Shown piece after piece: positions 19,512 to 31,589 of a DNA stretch of 64,000 bases; the stretch's first letter is position 1, and each line of letters begins with the position of its first letter. Made by a program: the position numbers and the translations under genes. Source of the DNA: Charina bottae (taxonomy: Eukaryota > Chordata > Lepidosauria > Squamata > Charinaidae); contig JALMGJ010000003.1 in the NCBI GenBank assembly GCA_023362775.1, positions 51,624,416 to 51,688,415 of the forward strand. The letters are read 5' to 3'. The notes below the pieces were generated by a model, which had not been told where the DNA came from, did not search any database, and saw only the letters and a program-made list of their open reading frames with translations.

Positions 19512-22052
19512 TTAGGTGGGTTTTTTTTGTTGTGTTGAAATGTTAACGAGTGGCTGATGAGCGTGATTAGCATGTTCATTGTGAGAAGTATTCCCATGAC
19601 CTGGTGGTTGGACTGAGTTCGTTGACCTTTTGCAGGCTGTGTTTTTCAGGACTGGTAGCCAGGTTTTGCTAATTTTTAAACTTTCTTCTTTTTTTATTGT
19701 AACTGTGCTGGTGTTTGTGAATTTCAGTGGCTTCTCTGTATAATCTGGTGTAGTGGCTTTTGGTGTTGTCCAGTATTTCTGTGTTTTCAAATAGGATTTT
19801 GTGTCCTGTTTGCTTGAGAGCATGTTCAGCTACTGAAGATTTTTCCGGTTGCTGTAGTCTGCAGTGTCTTTCATGTTCTTTTATCCTGGTGTGAATGCTT
19901 CATTTTGTGGTTCCGATGTATACTTGTCCACAGCTGCATGGTATGCGGTTTACTCCTGCAGCAGTGCGGGGGTCCCTTTTGTCTTTAGCTGATTTTAGCA
20001 TTTGTTGTATTTTTCTGGTGGGTCTGAAGACTGTTTGAAAGTTGTGTTTTTCCATCAGTTTTCCCATGCGGTCAGTGACTCCTTTGATGTAGGGCAGGAA
20101 TACTTTGTTTGTGTGGGGCTGTTTTTCTTCAGTTGGATGTTGTTTTCTTGGTTTGATGGCTTTTTTAATTTCATTCTTGGAATAGCCATTTGCCTGTAGG
20201 ACCCAATTCAGATGGTTAAGTTCATTGTTGAGAAATTGGGTTTCACAGTTTCGATTAGCACGATCCACCAAGGTTTTGATCACGCCTCTCTTTTGTCGTG
20301 GGTGGTGATTGGAACTTTTGTGTAGATACCGGTCTGTATGGGTGGGTTTTCTGTATACTTTGTGTCCTAGTTTGAGGTCCGGTTTGCGTATGACCAGCGT
20401 ATCTAAAAATGGAAGTTTGCCGTCAGTTTCTTTTTCCATAGTGAATTGTATATTGGGGTGGATGCCGTTTAGGTGGTCCAAAAATTTCTCCAGTTCTTCT
20501 TCAGTATGACTCCAAATTGCGAAGGTGTCATCCACGAACCGGAACCAGACTGTTGGTGTAATGGGTGCCGATTCCAAAGCCTGTTTTTCAAAGTGTTCCA
20601 TGTAAAAGTTTGCTATGACTGGGCTCAGGGGGCTTCCCATGGCCACGCCATCCATCTGTTCGTAGAACTCATTCTCCCATTGAAAGTAACTAGTTGTTAG
20701 GCAGTGTTGAAATAAAGCTGTAATGTCTTCTGGGAAGATTTGCTTGATGAGTGCCAGGGTGTCCCTTACTGGCACCTTGGTAAACAGGGAGACCACGTCA
20801 AAGCTGACCAGTTTGTCCATGTGGTTGAGTTTTAGGGTGCTGATTTGTTGATGAAGTGTCCTGAGTCTTTGATGTGGGATGGAGTCTGTCCGATGTGGGT
20901 CTGTAAAAGGGTAGCCAAATGTTTGGATAATTCATATGTTGGGGAGCCAATGGCACTTACAATGGGTCTGAGTGGGATAGAGTCTTTGTGGATTTTGGGG
21001 AGTCCGTATAGTCTAGGTGAGAGAGCTTCTGTCTTGCAAATACGTTGTAGTACGTTGGGATGCAGGGAGGAGCTCTTTATCAGTGTGTTGGTTTGCTTCA
21101 TGATTTTGTTGGTCGGATCCCGTCTTATTGTTCTGTATGTGGTGGGGTCTAGTAGTTCTCTGATTTTGTCTTTGTATTCATCTATGTTCATAATTACCAT
21201 GGCGTTGCCTTTGTCCGCTGGAAGGATGATGATGTCTGGGTCCGAATTGAGGGTCTCTATGGCGTTTCTCTCCTTCTTGGTAATGTTGCTGGTGGGGGGC
21301 TTTGCTTTCCTCAGGATTCTTGCCACTTCACCCCTTATTTCTTCTGCTTCTTCCTCTGGACGTTGGTGAATGGCTGATTCCACATTGGCAATGATATCTT
21401 CCACCGGAATTCTGGTGGGTGTAATTGCAAAGTTTCCTCCTTTGCTTAGGATGGAGGTTTCTTCAGGAGAGAGTAGGCGTTCTGTCAAATTGATGACAAC
21501 GCGTGAAGTATCCAGTGCCGGTTTTGGCTGACTGTTTTGGCATTTGTTGAATTTTTGCTTTTGTCTGCTTGTGTAGTCAAAGGTGTCCTTTTCCATTTTT
21601 CTGTAGGATATGGTATCAATCTTGTCCCAATCCTGGCTTCTCATTTTGTGACTGAGGCTCATATGTGTGTCGAATAGATCTTTTTCTGTGATGGCAAGGT
21701 TTCGGCGGGTTGTGTGAATTCTCTCGCGCAGGAGGGCTTGTTCAAGGCGGTCGTAAATGCGGCTGGCTTGTGACGATTTGAAGGTCCTTTTCGTTCTGAG
21801 AAAGGCTGGAATGGTCCTGGTATCTCTGCATCGCATTAGGAAGGTTAAGGAGCAGAGTAGGTGTGCTTTTCTGTTCCAGAGTGTTTTCAGTCTCCGTGTC
21901 TGTCGGAACGTTTCCTCCCCGTAGAGGCGTTCAATGTATTGTCGAAGGCTTTCACGGCCGGAGTTCGATGGCTGTTGTGGGTCTTCCGGGCTGTGTGGCC
22001 ATGTTCTGGAAGTTGTGGTTCCTAACGTTTCGCCAGCATCTGTGGCCAGCAT
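19512..22052 (-). pseudogene. PLE RT/GIY-YIG gene with three lesions
   Basis: The near full-length PLE protein gene. 22052-20832 (406 codons) encodes the N-terminal and first RT part, including NAMVIMNIDEY and RLYGLPKIHKDSIPLRPIVS. 20820-19900 encodes FDVVSLFTKVPVRD, GVAMGSPLSPVIAN, FRFVDDTFAIW and the start of the GIY-YIG domain (GQVYIGTTK). 19823-19512 holds the C-terminus. Breaks: a 1-nt deletion near 20838 (after HFINK), a TGA at about 19900 where the copy at 4.4 kb has CGA (a CpG transition), and one extra A in an A-run near 19690. The first Met lies inside the hammerhead-like core of the terminal repeat, so the ORF and repeat overlap. The protein would combine RT and GIY-YIG nuclease in self-insertion. 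Confidence 0.85.
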
Positions 22053-22058
22053 CTTCAG
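22023..22058 (-). ncRNA. Hammerhead-like core overlapping the PLE start codon
   Basis: The same core, in the terminal repeat directly upstream of the long ORF. The ATG at 22052-22050 begins at the last A of CUGAAGA. Cleavage at the expected site after GUU would therefore remove the first ~10 codons from the mRNA. Confidence 0.55.
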
Positions 22059-22616
22059 AGGGCAGGAGCACAGATAGAAGCAAAATCTCTGTGCCCAGGT
22101 AGAGTGGCAATGTTCTATTTATAGAGCTAAATTATAGGAGATTAGGTGGGGTTTTTTGTTGTGTTGAAATGTTAACGAGTGGCTGATGAGCGTGATTAGC
22201 ATGTTCATTGTGAGAAGTATTCCCATGACCTGGTGGTTGGACTGAGTTCGTTGACCTTTTGCAGGCTGTGTTTTTCAGGACTGGTAGCCAGGTTTTGCTA
22301 ATTTTTAAACTTTCTTCTTTTTTATTGTAACTGTGCTGGTGTTTGTGAATTTCAATGGCTTCTCTGTATAATCTGGTGTAGTGGCTTTTGGTGTTGTCCA
22401 GTATTTCTGTGTTTTCAAATAGGATTTTGTGTCCTGTTTGCTTGAGAGCATGTTCAGCTACTGAAGATTTTTCCGGTTGCTGTAGTCATCAGCCACTCGT
22501 TAACATTTCAACACAACAAAAAACCCCACCTAATCTCCTATAATTTAGCTCTATAAATAGAACATTGCCACTCTACCTGGGCACAGAGATTTTGCTTCTA
22601 TCTGTGCTCCTGCCCT

Positions 22617-22652
22617 CTGAAGATGCTGGCCACAGATGCTGGCGAAACGTTA
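22617..22652 (+). ncRNA. Hammerhead-like core, inverted flank of composite PLE
   Basis: The same core in the opposite orientation, within the inverted terminal repeat 22488-22706. Confidence 0.55.
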
Positions 22653-22720
22653 GGAACCACAACTTCCAGAACATGGCCACACAGCCCGGAAGACCCACAA
22701 CAGCCATTAGCATAGTTTAA

Positions 22721-23996
22721 AAATCAAAGAACAAACCCCAACTCTTCCCTTCCAACCATAGGTAATAACAGAACATTCCGACTCTGTCCCATATGCGTGA
22801 TACCACCATACCTACTGAGGCCCTCACCCACTCCAAAAATGTTAAGTGTTCTCCCAGCCATAAAAGGTTCCCCACCCCCACCCTGATGTATGAGGTCAGG
22901 GCAAAAGAGCACGAGCAAGTCTAGTCCTCCTGCAATTTCCTCTGTGCATAGCTGTTGGAACACTTAATTCTGTTCTGGAGCTGCTCAGAGTCTTCTGGAG
23001 TGGGCAGCTATAATAATACATTTACATCATCATCATCATCATCATCATCACCATCCTCAGACTACCCCCCAGCAATCTGGGCTGTTTCTGACACAATGTG
23101 CTAATTAAGCCATATGCCCCTATCCCTGAAATAGAGCACCCAGGCATCATGCCATCCTGATCCTGAAACAATGATAGCAACACAGTTCTTATCCTGTGTT
23201 TCTTTAATGTTTAAATGTAATTCCTTTTAAAAGATTCTAATTTGCAGCTAGCCAGCACATCTGCTGGTCTTGGTGTGACACCTTTGCAGAACTCTTCCAT
23301 GTTGAAACTCTCCAGATACTAAGGGTTTACATTTGACTTAGGGCAGGGCTCTGCTCCAAGGCCCCTCTTCTGAGCAAAAATGAGATTTATCTTACTTCGC
23401 AGACTGATACTTCCAAATGACCTTTGAACTCATACTAACCTCTGGAGCCTAAAAATTAGACGTTAAGTCCTCATGGGCCCACAATTTGACAGATGATCTG
23501 TTATTTTTATCTTAAGCAGAAGCAAAAGAGCATTGGCAGATGACATTTGAAAGCTAATAATTCTTGCATTCTGGGTTTGTGCGTGTGTGTGTGTGTGTAT
23601 CTGTGCTATGCCCTTTATCATTGCCCTAGATCTGAACTTTCCTTTGTATTAAATTCTGTAGCCTCCTTTTCTTCTGTAATGGACAATGGTGCTTCAGAGG
23701 ATGCTACCAGAGGGGGGCTACAACTTACTAGTAGCACTGAACCCTTTTTTCTGTCCTCTGCATTGTTTTCATTGTTTTATCCATTAAACCTCACTCCCAT
23801 CATTTCCTATAATTCTCTCCCAAATTTAATCTCTAGTTCTCATGTTTAAGTAAAATGTAAATAGATGAGTTGTCATCTCATAATAGCAAGGAAGATTGTG
23901 TTCAGCCTGCTATCCAGATACTAATTGTTGGATAACTTCAAGGCCTCTCTTGGCTTTTCTTATGGTTCTTTGTTTCCACAATGGACTTGGACTGGT
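22721..23996. other. No gene seen; ATC and GT microsatellites
   Basis: An (ATC)n tract at 23026-23052 and a (GT)n tract at 23580-23600. Sequence after the ATC tract ('ccagcaatctgggctgttt') faintly resembles an inverted L2 3' end. No coding signal. Confidence 0.45.
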
Positions 23997-24079
23997 TGTT
24001 GTTGTTGTTGTTGTTGTTGTTCAGTCGTTTAGTCGTGTCCGACTCTTCGCGACCTCATGGACTGGACAGCCCTTCAAAT
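23997..24079 (-). mobile_element. Short BovB-type 3' end
   Basis: On the minus strand it reads like the BovB/Sauria SINE 3' terminus (GAGTCGGACACGACT hairpin), followed by a (CAA)n tail (a GTT repeat on the plus strand). Too short to tell a severely truncated BovB from a SINE tail. Confidence 0.65.
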
Positions 24080-25483
24080 AAACTAGAAATCCTTCTAATA
24101 GATTGCTATTGCCTAGGAAAAGATTAGCCTCTGTATTTTAACATTATGAATATCTCTGAATATTTTGGGGTTTTCATCCTTAGGAAATACACTTAATAGC
24201 AGTTGATCAATATTTTCCTGCTGTTAGGTGTATTTCGTAAGGATAAAACCTCAAACTGTTTATTCTCAAATAAATGCAGTAGGATTCCAACTTTTTAAAA
24301 ATGAGACATGTAATCTGAATTGCTAAGCCTAGTTACTAGAAGTAAATCCTATTAATCTGAATTGCATGCCTGAATCAACAGACGTGAGGCTGAGCTGGAT
24401 GTGTTTCAGATGCTGCAATTGCATTTTGCCTGTAGGCTGACACTGGCTTCTTGAAAAATATTGCATTCACTGGAGGTTCTCTGTGGCCCTGTATATGAAC
24501 TCCCTATACAGTACATTCCATAGCCAAAGTGAAACAGGATACAACAGGATGGGATAGGTTGGTTCCGCTAGAGTTATTTAGGATTTATGCTCCAACGTGC
24601 TGAAGTAAACTATACCTTGAATGAGTAAGAAAATAATAATTTGAAAATACAGTAACAACTCACCTCTTCAAAGAAACTCAGTGCTTAAATAACCCTGATT
24701 ATAAAAATAGTTGGCACGCAGTAATCATTTCGAGGTAGCGTATAATCCCATGAACTGCTTTTTGTCAATCTCACCAGTTCAGCACTTGGAAAGAGGCATT
24801 TCATTGAAACCCCCCACCCCCAAGGTGGTTGTTACCTTAGAAACATCTTCCTTCCTTGTTCAAGCAGCTAAAAGGTCCAGGAGAAACCTTGATTAAACAG
24901 GAAACAGTAGAGAGTTTAATGGCTAGCTTTGTAGCTTTGTTCCTCCATAGTTTACAGTAGTTGGAAGCAATAAAAGAATCATAATAAATGTTTATTTTAC
25001 AACTAACATTTCTGTTGTTGTCTCAGCACATTACTAGAGGCCATACAGAATTTGAAGCTCAATGTTTATTGGAACAGTATCTGAGAGGAATGCAATTGAC
25101 ACGCAAAGGTTTTCTTGTGGAGAAGCAGGAAAACAATCTTCCTTTCTTGAATAAACTTCCAATCCAGAAATGCTAATAAGTTCATAGGGCAGCCTGAGTT
25201 AAAATAAAAAACGAATATAGTAAACAGACTCACATCAATCTACTTCACATCTTTCTTAGCCATCATATCAATACATAGATATCTGAAGGGCAGAGATGAT
25301 AACTGCCTTGGGCAACTCAGAATGAAATGGGAGGCTGAGACATAAATGTGTTGGTGCTTTTTAACTAAGACGCAGAGACATACTGTACCTTACTTAATAT
25401 TGACTATGGTGAATAAGCACAAACTAGCATTTTCCACCTATGTTACAGAGCAGACAGGGAACTCAGTCCTGGAGTATGCCAGG
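24080..25483. other. No gene or named repeat seen
   Basis: About 1.4 kb of AT-rich DNA. A short frame at 24988-25176 shows no recognisable domain. Confidence 0.45.
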
Positions 25484-25700
25484 GTGGTCTAGTGGTTAAG
25501 GTCTTGGGCTAGGAGTGCGGAGACCCAAGTTCAAGTCCATCTTCAGCCACAGAAATTAACTGACTTTGGGCCAATCACACTCTCTTATCCCAACAAATTT
25601 CACAAGGTTGTTGCAGGGGGGAAAAAACTGAGGAAGGAGCTCTACATACATTGTCACAAGCTTCTGATGGAAAGGTTAATAAATGTTATAATCCTAAGGG
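25484..25700 (+). mobile_element. Old tRNA-derived SINE
   Basis: A tRNA-like head GGTCTAGTGGTTAAGG (box A) and AGTTCAAGTCC (box B), then 'tttgggccaatcacactctct' and a 'cacaaggttgttgcagg' core. It is more diverged than the other SINEs here, and its tail is not the AAATA type. Confidence 0.65.
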
Positions 25701-26572
25701 GTAAAACTGTGCTGGTATGTTGCCCAAAGACTGGCTTCTCAGTTATGTCTCAGCTAAGAAGAATCAGCAGAAACCGACCAGCAGAATATTGCATGAAAAG
25801 CCTCCCTTAGCTGAAGCAGGATTGCTGTTGTTCCTAAAGCTATTAATATAGTTAAGAAGAATTGGTTACTTAAGTCTCATTGAATCAGGCCCAACTCCTA
25901 GGGATTTGGTGGAGAAACATCTGCCACCTCACTCTTTCTTCAGTGATTACCTGCAGCAGTCCCAAGGAAAATACAGTTATATCCCTGACCTCATCCTTCT
26001 ATTTTATCTGTTGTCTTCCTCTTCTACCTCTACCTCTTTTCTTCTCTTCTACCTCTTTTATTGCCATGCAGTCATTTTTTTCTAGTTCATCACCCAGGGT
26101 ATGTGATCTTCTGCTTCCTTTTCATCACCTCAAAGAAACAGTCTTTATTTAGATCAGGATTTGTAGATTGGTTCTTCTTGCAGTCCATGGTATTCTTAAT
26201 CACTATCTACCAATGCATAATTCAAGGGTATCTATTTTCTTGCTCTTTTTCAGTGTCAGCTTTAACAGCTGAACATTGACACTGGTAAAATAATTGCCTT
26301 AACTATTCTGATCTTTGTGGTCAGAAATATTCTTATCTGATTATTTTAATTAAATCCGTCATTGCCTTCCTTTCTAGGATTAATTTCTTCTTCAATTTTC
26401 CAATTCACTGTCCACCTCTATTTTTGAACCCAAGAAAACAAATCTATCTACCATCCTTACTTCTTTGCTCTCAACTTGTGAGTTTAGAATGCTGGTTGAC
26501 ATTATCTTTCTCTTTTTAATATTTAACATTAACCTGGATTTTTCACTGTCCATGTTTTACTTTCATAATTTA

Positions 26573-27295
26573 TTATTTATTTATTGTGCTTATACAGTAC
26601 CACTAAATCAGTAATGACTCCTGATGATTTGCAGTAATTAAAACAACCATATACAACTATACAGACAGAACTTCCCTAAAATCACCTGAATCAACACTAG
26701 AATATTCAATAAAAATAAATAAAATAAAATAAATACATAAAAATAAAAATAAAAATGAAAAGAGAGCCAGTTTGGTCTAGAGAGAGCCAGTTTGGTTTAG
26801 TGGTTAAGGCAACAGGCTAGAAACCAGGAGACTGTGAGTTCTAGTCCCGCCTGAGGCATGAAAGCCGGCTGGGTGACCTTGGACCAGTCACTCTCTCTCT
26901 GCCCAACTCACCTCACAGGGTTGTTGTTGTGGGGAAAATAGGAGGAGGAAGGAGTAATAGGGATGTTCCCTGCCTTGAGTTATTTATAAAAATAATAAAA
27001 GCGGGATAGAAAATAAATAAATAAAATAAGAAGCAATAATAGGTGTTTACACAAATGGTATTCCTCAAAATCCCTATAAAAGAGTTAAGTTTAATGGCCT
27101 TCCAGAAAACCACCAGGGGAGGTACCAATCTAACATCAGGGGAAGGGACTTCTACTGGGTGGCTGCCATCACAGAAAATATTGCCTCTGGGCTCCCACCC
27201 TTCTCACCTAACATAAACGTGGAACATGAAGCTTCCCCATCTGGGATAAATGCCCAAGATGGGCCAGTTATATGTGGAAGAGGAGTCCTGCAGAT
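26573..27295 (-). mobile_element. L2-like relic inside the RTE relic, holding a SINE
   Basis: 26573-26700 looks like an inverted L2 3' UTR beginning with a TTTAT-rich tail. 27080-27130 on the minus strand gives a VPPLVVFWKAIKL string comparable with the L2 LLAFRKALKT block. A SINE B occupies 26760-27025. Boundaries are approximate; family assignment by weak similarity. Confidence 0.55.
26760..27025 (+). mobile_element. SINE subtype B, nearly complete, head partly duplicated
   Basis: GAGCCAGTTTGGT occurs twice (26763 and 26783), then box A GTTTAGTGGTTAAGG, box B-like GTTCTAGTCCCGCC, the 'gggtgaccttggaccagtcac' core, and the 3' hairpin (…GCCTTGAGTTATTTATAAA…AAAGCGGG) with an AAATA tail. Confidence 0.85.
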
Positions 27296-27699
27296 ACTTA
27301 GTTCTTCTACATCTTCTTTACTTTCAGCTATCCAACTGGTGTCATATTCAAAATTCAAATTGCCAGTGTTTATCCACTTTTGATTCCAGCTATCATCTCT
27401 TCCAGTCCTGCCTTTCTGATGATATATTTGCTATACAAATTAAACAGTTATGGGGACAATATGAATATTTGTCTTACTCCCATCTCTATTCTTAATTACT
27501 CTGCTTCTCCAAACTTAGTTTTTAGTTGTTCATTGTAAAAACTCTTCAGAAGAATACTCAGGTGCTCTGGCATGCCCATTAGACTAAATATATTGCTCAT
27601 TCTGCCATGATCTATACAAATGAAGGTCTTGCCATAGTTAATAAAGCAAAGGTAAATCCTCTTCTTATATTCTCGTGCTCTCTCCATTATTGTAATGGG

Positions 27700-28247
27700 C
27701 TGTGAGAATAACCTTCAGAGACAGGAGGAAGAGCCACAGCCTAGACAACAGTCTGATAAACAAAATCTGAGTCCAAAGGAAGGATGGGGGTGCAGAAAGC
27801 ATCTCAGAAGGGACCCTCCCTAGTTCTCTGGGAAGTAAAGGCAGGGCAAGGGGGTAGTGTTTTCAAACTTGCAAGATCCTGTTATTGTAACCTTACAATA
27901 AAGATAGTATTAGTACTCATGATTTTGGTTTCCTGTCTGGACTACCTTGAAGGGCTGACAATTATCCATGTTATGTTGTCTATCAAATCTCATGTCCTTC
28001 TGCATTATCTGAAACTTGCCTATTTATTTGGCATCTCCCCCTCCATGTATGGCTCTGCATTTTTTAAAAAAATCTAAAGCATAACTTTACTTGGATCAGG
28101 AATTAGTACAATTAATGGCCATTTACATACTCCCTTGCATATCCTTTCTTTGGTATAGCAATATATACTAATATTTTCTAGTCTCTAGGCTGCATTTTGT
28201 ATTTGCTGACACAGAACTGCTAGCACTTTAACTGCCTCTTCCGTTGT
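27700..28247. other. No gene or named repeat seen
   Basis: AT-rich; the 97-codon frame at 27784-28077 shows no known domain. Confidence 0.4.
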
Positions 28248-28400
28248 ATGTATGTATGTATGTATGTATGTATGTATGTATGGCTGCCCATCTCAAACAC
28301 ATGACTCTGAGTGACTAACAATACTTAAAAACAGAACAAAGACAATATAACAAAATTAGAAATAACATAAATAGATGATGAGGAAAAAAACCAACCAACA
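28248..28400 (-). mobile_element. Old L2-type 3' end with TATG microsatellite
   Basis: A (TATG)n tract at 28248-28280 followed by 'gctgcccatctcaaacacatgactctgagtgactaacaa', which reads as an inverted, decayed L2 3' UTR. Confidence 0.5.
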
Positions 28401-28448
28401 GCAATAATTAATATAACCATGAAACAAGCTTGTTTCTAATTCTCTTAT

Positions 28449-28515
28449 TGTCAGAACTCTAGCAGAGTCCTGCCATTCAGACAGACGAGTATGTGGATTA
28501 AGGGGGAAAAGAAAC
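28449..28515 (+). repeat. Remnant of Gypsy 5' LTR
   Basis: About 66 bp nearly identical to the start of the 3' LTR at 33950. It ends at the string GGGGAAAAGAAAC, where the copies diverge, and the rest of the LTR is absent. Confidence 0.85.
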
Positions 28516-29362
28516 CGACGAAAAGGAAAGCGAAGAAAAACAAGGGAAAGGAAGCCCACGAACCCCCTCAAACCCCCACACCACATACCCAGAGCCGGAC
28601 GGCAGGGTGGTCATTGGGAGTCAGGGGCGGCATGAACCCAGGGCCGGTAAAGCAGGCGGCCAAATCCAGAATCTCCCAGTCCCAAAGAATAGCTGCTCTG
28701 GAGGTCAGAGCATCTCGCGTAGAGACGGGGCTGGACAATATGGACTTAAAATTGACAGCAATACAGGCTGCATTAGAAAAGTTGCTGCAGAAACCCCAAC
28801 ACCGGGAGAAAAATCGGGGTGCAGTAAAGGATGACAGTTTGTCTACAATCTCCTCCGACTTCGAGAGCACAGAGGAAAGTGACCAGGAAGAGGAGGGAGA
28901 AATGGAAAAGACGGGAGAGCTACCAGGGCAAAACAGCAACGTGAGTAACCTGCCATTCTACCCACAAAATAAACCTGTAATAGTAACTAAGCTAAAAACA
29001 AAATTTGACGGGGACCCAGAAAAATTGGCATGTTTTTTAAACCATGTGCGAGGCTTCATGGAAGAGTTGGAGAGATTCTTCCTTAACGAGGAAGCGAAAG
29101 TGAGATACGTCTCAAACTTTCTCATTGGGGAGGCAGCAAAGTGGCTGGCCACGCTACACGAAACCAGGGCAAAAGAACTGTACAATTTTAACATGTTTAT
29201 GAGAGCGCTGAGAAAGAGATTCGAGGACACCTTGTCCCGAATGTTGGCGAAAGCAGAAATCCAGAGACTAAGACAAGGCCACCGCACTGTGGCAGAATAC
29301 ACCCTAGAGTAAAGGGTTAGCCGTCTGCCAAACTGGCCGGAATCGTTTCGGGTGGAATACTT
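28491..29362 (+). pseudogene. Gypsy gag, N-terminal part
   Basis: An open frame from 28491, whose first ~9 codons (MWIKGEKK…) come from LTR sequence, so this Met is not the natural start. A lysine-rich N-terminus is followed by a helical/coiled-coil-like segment (AALEVRASRVETGLDNMDLKL), an acidic stretch (ESTEESDQEEEGE) and a capsid-like domain (KFDGDPEKLACFLNHVRGF, EAAKWLATLHE, ALRKRFED, RQGHRTVAEYTLE). A TAA at about 29310 stops it. Beyond the stop, the same frame continues with gag-like residues (RVSRLPNWPESFRVEYF) until the L2 insertion. Gag would form virus-like particles that package the element RNA. Confidence 0.8.
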
Positions 29363-31589
29363 TTGTCCTCTTGTGGCCTTCAGGGGCGCTGCTCCACAAG
29401 TGGCCGGGTGTGAGACCCTGTTTTTCAAGTTGGGTTCACGAGAACAGTTGGGAGTGTTGCTGCTGTACCAGCCTCCCTGCTGCGTAGCAACCTCCCTGTC
29501 TGAGCTGCTCGAGGCTGTCTCGGGGTTGGCGGTGGAGTTCCCCAGACTTATGGTTCTGGGGGACTTCAATCTGCCGCTCTGGGGCGGGCCTCGGAGGCGG
29601 CTCGGGAGTTCATGGCTACCATGGCAGCTATGGGCCTGTCTCAGATTATTCGTGACCCGACTTGTGACAGTGGTCTCACCCCGGACTTAGTTTTCTTGTC
29701 TGAGCAGTGGCAATGTGATCTGAGGGGAGAGTTACATCTTTCCCCATTGTCATGGTCAGACCATGCCCTGGTGACCCTAAGACTCTCTTGTGCTGCCCCA
29801 CTCCGCAGGGAGGCGGGACCTATTCAATTGGTCTGCCCCCGGCGACTGATGGACCCAGTGAGGTTTCAGAAGGAGCTGGGGGTTATTCCTGAGGACTTGC
29901 TTCACGGTCCAGTGGAGGTCCTGGCCGCGGCCTGGAATAAATCCGCGGCCGGAGCCCTGGACAAGATCGCACCTATGCGACCTCTCTGGCCCTGCTCGGC
30001 CCGCCGCTCTCCGTGGTTTACGGAAGAGTTAAGGGCTTTGAAAAGGGTTAAGAGACGTCTAGAGCACCGCTGGAGAAAGACGAAGACTGAATCTGACCGA
30101 ACACAATCTAAAGCCGCTGTTAAGGCCTACCTTGTGGCGGTAAGAGCGGCGAAACGTGAATATTTCTCCGCTCCTACTGCGTCCGCAGAATGCCGGCCGA
30201 TGGCCTTTTTCAAAATTACAAGATCTCTTTTGGGTCGGGAGCAGGGGGAGACCCATTTACAGGGCCGATCGGAAGAGTTTTCTGAGCATCTGCAGGACAA
30301 ATTCGCTCAGATTCATTCCACGTTGGACCCCAAGCATGAGACAGGATCTGCGGAGATGCCAGGGCCTCGTACTTACCATGTTATCTGGGAACAGTTTGAT
30401 CCTGTTGTGCCTGATGAAGTAGACAGGATCCTCCGGACTGTGAACACCACCACATGCCAGCTTGACCCATGTCCCTCCTGGCTGGTGAAATCAGCCAGTG
30501 AGGTGACATGTGGTTGGGTCCAGGCGATGATTAATTTGTCCTTGAGTGAGTGAGTGTTCCCGGCGGCCTTCAAGGAGGGGTGAAGTAGGTGATGCGGTCG
30601 ATGCCTTATCTCAGTGTCTGGAGGCTGTGGGGGTCTGGATGGGGAACAACAGGCTTCAACTGAACCCTGGTAAGACGGAGTGGCTGTGGATTGATGGCAC
30701 CCCTAAATCCGGGAAGTTGTAATTCTTGGTTCTGGGTGGAGTTGCACTACCTCACTCGGATCCAGTGCGGAACCTGGGGGTCCTCCTGGACTCACGACTC
30801 CTGCTCGAAGAGCAGGTGGCAGTCGTGGCCAGGAGGGCCTTTGCACAACTCTGAGTTGTGTGCCAGTTATGCCCTTTCCTGGATCGGGAGGCCCTCCGAA
30901 CAGTCACTCACGCCCTTGTCATCTCCCGTATAGACTACTGTAATGCGCTCTACATGGGGCTACCCTTGAAGAGTATCTGGAAGCTTCAGCTGGTATAGAA
31001 TATGGCGGCGTGAGCAGTTATGGGTGCCAGGAGATCGGCACATGTAACACCTCTGCTTCGCGAGCTGCATTGGTTGCCAGTTTGCTTCCAGGTCCAATTC
31101 AAGGTGTTGGTGATTACCTTTAAAGCCCTATATGGCATAGGGCCAGGATACCTGAGGGACCGTCTCGTCCCGATAACATCGGCCTGCCCCACCCGTGCAT
31201 GCAGGGAGGGCATGCTCCGGACCCCCTCAACAAGAGAATTCCATCTAGTGGTGTCCAGGAGGCGTGCCTTCTCTGCGATAGCGCCCGCCTTATGGAACAT
31301 CTTGCCCCCGGAGGTGAGACTGGCCCCTTCACTTCTGGCCTTTCGGAAGGCCCTTAAGACCTGGCTCTGCCACCAGGCCTGGGACAACAGAGGTGATAGT
31401 GCCTCCTGGGGTTGGCTGGCCCCATAGCAATAGGATTTATGCTACGATTCCCTACCCATCTTAGATTTTATCTATTTATATTGGCTGTATTTTTTAGATA
31501 CTTCTAGTTGTATAGTTTTTAAATTTTAATTATTGTAACCCGCCCATAGTCCCTTGCATGGGAGATGGGCGGGGAATAAATTGAAATAA

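Larger units (their letters stand above)
19305..22706 (-). mobile_element. Composite Penelope-like element (family 1) with 14-bp TSD
   Basis: TTAGCATAGTTTAA is duplicated exactly at 19291-19304 and 22707-22720. Reading the minus strand 5' to 3': an inverted terminal repeat (22706-22488), a partial extra copy carrying only the 3' end of the ORF (22487-22160), a terminal repeat (22160-21940), the near-complete ORF (22052-19545), and a final terminal repeat (19545-19305). It thus contains a tandem partial copy plus an inverted flank, integrated as one unit. Partial tandems and inverted flanks are known PLE features; the TSD demonstrates single integration here. Confidence 0.92.
25885..27695 (-). 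mobile_element. Old BovB-like RTE LINE relic, interrupted at 26573-27295
   Basis: The minus strand follows the BovB protein at low identity. 27695-27500 encodes ERAREYKKRIYLCFINYGK (the FIDYxKAFD region), followed by a decayed LFNLY block. About 27360-27296 is NFEYDTSWIAESKEDVEEL (the YADD block, with the catalytic residues changed). 26572-25885 matches the thumb and C-terminal region when aligned to 8030-7400. Stops and indels are frequent. It is much older than the other BovB copies or belongs to a sister family. Confidence 0.75.

Noticed and set aside
28491..28520. Met at 28491 as a natural gag start
   Set aside because: The first codons are LTR sequence also present at 33989, so the start is a by-product of the LTR-gag deletion joint.
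30986..31387. Minus-strand 133-codon frame as a gene
   Set aside because: Antisense of the L2 C-terminal coding region at 31020-31427; similar antisense frames appear over every L2 copy.
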